The position numbers were made by a program, and so were the translations under genes. Shown here in pieces: positions 59,799-64,000 of a DNA stretch of 64,000 nt (positions are counted from its first letter, which is position 1; every line of letters starts with the position of its first letter). Location of the stretch: NCBI GenBank assembly GCA_963921795.1, contig OY997651.1, positions 44,029,328 through 44,093,327 of the forward strand, given 5' to 3'. A model generated the notes under the pieces. That model saw nothing but the letters and a program-made list of their open reading frames with translations. It made no database searches and was not told where the DNA came from. The DNA comes from Nannobrachium achirus (lineage: Eukaryota; Chordata; Actinopteri; Myctophiformes; Myctophidae).

Positions 59799-60374
59799 TT
59801 AATTATTGTCACTGTTTGGGGGTCCCGGCAGGGATGCCCTCTGTGGCCCTGGACGTTTCCAGCCCGCCCCCATAATATTTCAGTGTTATTATTGACAATT
59901 ACCGTCCTCCAGGTGTCTACCGAGAACGTCCGAGTAGCAATTCACAGCTGCGAAAACCGCAGCCCCCTCCTCCCCGTCTTTCCCCGTCTCTCCCTTGGCG
60001 CTACACGCAGACAAGAGGGGAAAATGGACGCATTAGCACGTCTAAGTGTCGCATTCTCCCGAGCAGCAGGTGTAGCTATTTATCTCGTTTCATAACCGGG
60101 TCGACTAGATGAGGCTCAACTACGCTCTCCCAACGGTAAACAGTGGGAAGACGTCGTCGTCATGAGACCCCGCTAACCACAGCCATAGCCGAGAAACGAG
60201 GGGATAACCAGGGTTGCGTGGGCGATCTATATTTCCTTTGCCCGTGCATTATGTCATGCTGCTTATTGTGCATCTGTGGTCCATTGTGCTCCTCTGCTAG
60301 TGAGTATAAACCCCGTTACTCGTTGGTCTCCCAGCTCCCATTGTCAGAGAAAAGATCACCCAGAGACAACAAGT

Positions 60375-60585
60375 CGTCGTTGTGTCGGGTGGAAACCTTG
60401 TATGTCCAAAACCTTCCCTTTTTTGTTATTTAAAAAAAATATTTAAGATAGCGTTGTGTGCTTGTACATCTGCTATTTTCACTAGTTTTGAGCGACACTC
60501 TTGTATGATGAAGCAGGGCTTTACCTTACGAAAAAGCGTACACATTTGAAACTTGGAGATACAAGGTTTTTGCCCGACAGTGACA
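60375..60585 (+). mobile_element. Family A MITE (A9), left hairpin arm missing
   Basis: 4-bp duplication AAGT (60371-60374, 60586-60589). Only GCGTTGTGTGCTTGTACATC of the hairpin remains (60451-60483). Confidence 0.75.
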
Positions 60586-60632
60586 AAGTGCAGGTTCTGG
60601 TATTTGGGAGAATCATTATAAGCCCCATATAT

Positions 60633-60847
60633 CGTCGTTGTCGGGTGGAAACCTTGTATGTCCAAGACCGTTAGTTTTGTATTCATCATTTTAAAATTAA
60701 TTAAGCGGTGCGAGGCGTTGTGTACTTGTAGATCGGCTGTTTTCACTACTTTTGTGTGACAGCCTTGTATGATGAAGCAAGGCTTTATGGGTGAAAAAAG
60801 TACAACTTTGAAACTTGGAGATACGAGGTTTCTGCCCCACAGTGACG
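60633..60847 (+). mobile_element. Family A MITE (A10), left hairpin arm missing
   Basis: 4-bp duplication ATAT (60629-60632, 60848-60851). Right arm GCGAGGCGTTGTGTACTTG kept (60705-60748). It lies 47 bp after A9. Confidence 0.75.
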
Positions 60848-61499
60848 ATATATATAGTGAGACCTGGGTGTTGCTCAGAGGCAGAGCCAACGTCTATATA
60901 GACAAGACAGGGACCGGGGCGTATGGGGGTCATTAGCGTCTCTGTCATACGTCAGGACGTAGATTTGCTCCTGTGTTAGGGCCGCCTCACGTCATGTTCC
61001 GGACTCCGAGACACCTCACAGCTCCCCCCCCGTCCCGCCCCATTAAATTTGCAGCTGCTTTTTATGTGACCCGAGCTGCATGGCAGCCCTTAGAAGGAAA
61101 GCTCCTCTTTTAAATTATGAATCGTGCCAGGTGCAGCGATTTCATTATTAAGCGTGTTGACCTTGGGCAGGCACGGTTGAAATAGACGGTGAAAGCCACG
61201 GTCGGATGTAAGAATGAGAGAATGACAGCTTCCATCCGTATGTTTCCACGGTCAGATAGTGGAAACAAGACTGTGAGGAAACGTGCGTGTCTCGTGATGT
61301 TTCATGTGTGCTCCTCGGATGTGTGGATGGATCTAATGTGGCATGCAGGAAGAGAGCATATGGAGGCTCCTCTCTCCACACACAACCCTAAGACTGTCTG
61401 CCATCATGGGTTGCTACGTGTGTAATTCAAGGACGTGCAGAGAATGTTAAGAGAGGCAGGGGCTGAGATTTCTAAAAGGGCCTTTTGGTGAAGATATCG

Positions 61500-61570
61500 G
61501 AAATAGCCGACCTCCAAGCTCACAACGCGTCGCGCTGCGACGCGTTGTGCGCTTGGAGGTCGTCTATTCT
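61500..61570. repeat. Hairpin module, variant arms, host unresolved
   Basis: Arms AAATAGCCGACCTCCAAGC and GCTTGGAGGTCGTCTATT. The usual GATCTACAAG is GACCTCCAAG, and the partner arm has the matching CTTGGAGGTC. Apex ACAACGCGTCGCGCTGCGACGCGTTGT. Confidence 0.8.
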
Positions 61571-61599
61571 CGCTGCTTGGTACCACACTGAACTAAGCA

Positions 61600-62125
61600 T
61601 AACCGGTAAGACTCCCTAATCGGGAGATAAGCGACCGTCAGATCGCAGCGTGATTTTAGGGCAAAATGTGTAGGAGCAGTGTCCAAAAATGTGTTTGAAA
61701 AAATCGTCCTGATGGTGGCGCTATATGGGACAGATCCATGTTGAAGACATGAGTGTAGACGAAGTGTGTACCGATTTGCGTGATTTCAAGGCAGCATTTG
61801 TAGGAGCAGTGTCCAAAAATCTGTTTCGCAAGAATCGGCCTCATGGTGGTGCTAGAAGTGGGGCATGTGAGAATTGAGGGGTGGATGTAGTGGTTTGGCA
61901 GGCAAGGAGTGTGTGTGCAAATTTTGGCATGAGTTCAGGAGAGACAATTCTCTTGAATGCTGCCTTCAGGTATGGCATGGAAAGAGGGGCATTTGGCATT
62001 TCTTTTACCATAGTAAAAACTGCATTCATGGTCTGGAGAGGGCACTTTTTACAGACGGGTAAAAAGGCAGGGTGCTCAAGCCCCCTTTGATTTCTATGTG
62101 TGCACGTGCCTGGTGTAATTACAAT
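61600..62125 (-). repeat. Family H repeat, reverse copy
   Basis: Begins GACTCCCTAATCGGGAGATA, the reverse of the end at 50495. It contains two TAGGAGCAGTGTCCAAAAAT blocks and continues into the sequence shared with 5610-5785. Confidence 0.65.
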
Positions 62126-62983
62126 GTGCATGTATGTCTCCATGCAATCTGTGTGTCTGTGTCTGCTTGAGAGAGAGAGAGAGTAAAAAGCCTGGCTAAA
62201 AGAGGGCCTATGGGGACCAATGGAGAGAAGGAGGATAGGAACCTAGGAGGCTGGGGAGCGACAGATTGCTCCCTCAAGTGGTTTCCTTCCTATCTTTGAA
62301 ATGCAAAAAAAAGAAATGCTATAAGCGAAAGAAATGATTACAAGAAAATACATATGTGTGTGTGTGTGGACTGTAAATAGCTGGAGCAAAACGCTTGCCT
62401 TGCCATTGCAACCATATGCCGATTGTTACATATACAGTCTGCTGTTTGCATACGCGTGTGTGTGTGTGCAGCGTGTCTGATTTGCATCGTTATGTGACCG
62501 CGTCAAAACAGGTTCAGAAGTTCATCCAGTCCGTCGCTGGCGCTGGACGAAGAATAACCATTTCAAAAGTCTGCACGACGACATTGCTTTTTGATTGTTT
62601 GATTGATTGAGCAGTTTATTTAAAGTTTATTCAAAAGGATGAATGCACAAGAAAGCCTGTATGCCTGTTTCCATTGCGATTGTATTTATTTCTTTTTATT
62701 CAAAAGGATATTTCAAAAGTAATTGAAAAAACACTGCCCCATCTACGCATTAGAAGGAACATCGTTCACCAGAACCATGGGTGTTTTCAGTGAATCTAAC
62801 ATTGTTAAAATGGAGTTTGAAGTTACAAGGGCTGCGTGCGTGATTAAATAAATATCAAATCTAGGTAAATAAATAGTACTGACTCAAGCTACTTACAAAA
62901 TGTGTCTGGCATACTCGCAAAAGCCTGAGTAGACGTTAAAATTACCCCCAACCCCTGTTTGAAAGTCAAATATCCCTTTAACA

Positions 62984-63442
62984 CAGGGGTCTTCAACAGG
63001 GGGTCAGGGGTCCCCAGAGTTACTACAGGGGGTCCTCCAAAGCTTTAAGTGATAGAAACTTTTTTTCTCCTTTTTTATATTAACCACTTGAACGCTAGCG
63101 TCCTTCTGAGAACTTTAGCCAAAAATAGCACATCCACAAGCTCACAACGCCTCGCGCTGCGAGGCGTTGTTAGCTTGTAGATCGGCTATTTTTGGCAAAG
63201 AGCTTTGGTGTAGAGGGGGAAAAGAGCAGACTAAGTACAGAGTGAAAGGTCAAGTTTATAAGTATTGACGGTTCAAGTGGTTAAATATCTGAAAATACAA
63301 ATTTACATGAATCCAAGATACACTGACGATTGTGCTGTCAAACAATGAAACTATATGGAATCTATGAACAGGTTGTGGGGGTCCCTGCTTCATATCTCTC
63401 TCAACTAAGGGGTCCTTGGCCTGAGAACGTTGAAGACCCCTG
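62984..63442 (+). mobile_element. Family C hAT-like MITE with inner TTAA insert
   Basis: Ends CAGGGGTCTTCAACAGGG and CGTTGAAGACCCCTG, perfect 8-bp duplication CTTTAACA (62976-62983, 63443-63450). Inside, TTAACCACTTGAACGCTAGC (63080) and CGGTTCAAGTGGTTAA (to 63284) delimit a 197-bp TTAA-bounded unit that carries the hairpin (63118-63196). Confidence 0.9.
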
Positions 63443-63543
63443 CTTTAACACACAGAAAGTGGTATAGAACGTTTTGGCCAAGAAATATGGCCTTCAACAG
63501 GTGAAGGTCAAAACCTGAGCCATATAGCATCAAACCTATAAAT

Positions 63544-63777
63544 CGTCACTGTCGGGCAGAAACCTCGTATCTCCAAGTTTCAAATTTGTACTTTTTTCAC
63601 CAAGCAAAGAACTGCTTCATCATACAAGGCTGTTGCACAAATGTCGTGAAAACAGCCGATCTACAAGCACACTGTGTGCTTGTAGATCTGCTGTTTTCAC
63701 TAGTTTAGTTCATTTTTAAAATGATAAATACAAAACGAACAGTCTTGGACATACACGGTTTCCACCCGACAACGACG
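63544..63777 (-). mobile_element. Family A MITE (A11)
   Basis: Flanks AAAT/ATAT (3 of 4). The hairpin 63646-63700 has a collapsed apex: CAAGCACACTGTGTGCTTG. Confidence 0.8.
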
Positions 63778-63799
63778 ATATACTGTATCTATCGTCCCC

Positions 63800-64000
63800 T
63801 TGGCATTCATGGTAGCGCCACGCCAGAGTGAACAGTAGAGCTGCGCGGCTATAATAGCCAGCGGAGTAATTATAGACTGCATATGAGATCATTAGGAAAT
63901 CAATTGATGGGATGATAGCGCTAATGGGAGGGAGGTCCACTGTCTGGTGGTTATAGCAGATTAGCCTGGAAATCGAGATTATAATCAGACATCTTTGCCC
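63800..64000. other. Repeat-free, AT-motif-rich stretch (possible conserved non-coding DNA)
   Basis: No repeat family recognised. Dense TAAT/ATTA and CAATTG-type words (GGAGTAATTATAGACTGC, CATTAGGAAATCAATTGATG, GCGCTAATGGGAGG). The composition resembles vertebrate developmental enhancers, but this is an impression without alignment. Confidence 0.2.

Overview
The window looks like intergenic or intronic DNA from a teleost fish. I found no protein-coding gene that I can defend. The evidence for a fish is indirect: very dense non-autonomous DNA transposons with hAT-type ends, long (GT)n, (GA)n and (CAGA)n microsatellites, tRNA-headed SINEs with an internal stretch that is common in fish genomes, and several short repeat words common in teleosts. 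Nearly every longer open frame is a translation of a simple repeat or of a transposon. The only convincing coding relic is a short, broken piece of a non-LTR retrotransposon reverse transcriptase near 28.4 kb.

The dominant signal is one hairpin module. Its left arm reads roughly AATAGCAGATCTACAAGC and its right arm GCTTGTAGATCTGCTATT, joined by a variable, GC-rich and usually self-complementary apex. I count roughly 60 complete, shortened or half copies, about one per kb. They lie inside several element families whose ends are unrelated. Family A (11 copies) has CGTCGTTGTCGGG ends and 4-bp target duplications. Family B (8 copies plus relics) carries two hairpins between TTAA or CTAG sites. 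Family B' (4 copies) is a B-like core inside hAT ends reading CAGGGG(T/C)GTC. Families C (CAGGGGTCTTCAAC), D (CAGTGTTGATTT), E (CAGTGGTG), K (TAGGGCTGTCAC), L (TAGGGCATTAACGA) and P (CAGGGGTTTTCAAA) are all hAT-like with 8-bp duplications. I confirmed many of these by reading the duplicated flanks directly: ATTTAGGC, AGTTCCAC, GCTGTTTC, CTTTAACA, TACACACA, CTCCCCAC, ACTGTAGA, GATTATCG and TCAGCTTG.

Layout. 0.2-8.5 kb: B, a GGGGCTAAAG-ended MITE, C, A, B, and foldback family F. 8.7-17.7 kb: D, A, a TA-flanked MITE, B', a hairpin doublet, a minisatellite holding nine perfect CCATATATGG boxes, B, E and A. 18-27 kb: B, a multiply invaded E, B, a C inserted into a B relic, B', E. 27-36 kb: microsatellites, the LINE relic, an antisense SINE, C, foldbacks, and a hAT carrying a SINE with a perfect 15-bp target duplication. 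36-52 kb: A, F, B', D, K, B', P, B, H, an A inserted into an E, D. 52-64 kb: SINE fragment, L, A, a TTAA MITE inserted into an E relic, B, two adjacent A copies, H, C, A.

Nothing here works as a pathway. The interest is in transposon biology: nested insertions that give relative ages, and a palindromic core shared by, or moved between, families that should be mobilised by different transposases. Stretches without a listed feature (for example 2.0-2.7, 6.25-7.0, 14.5-15.4, 20.7-21.9, 29.1-30.1, 31-32, 39.7-40.1, 44.2-44.8, 55.0-56.3 and 58.8-59.2 kb) show no gene that I can support; a few are possible conserved non-coding DNA.
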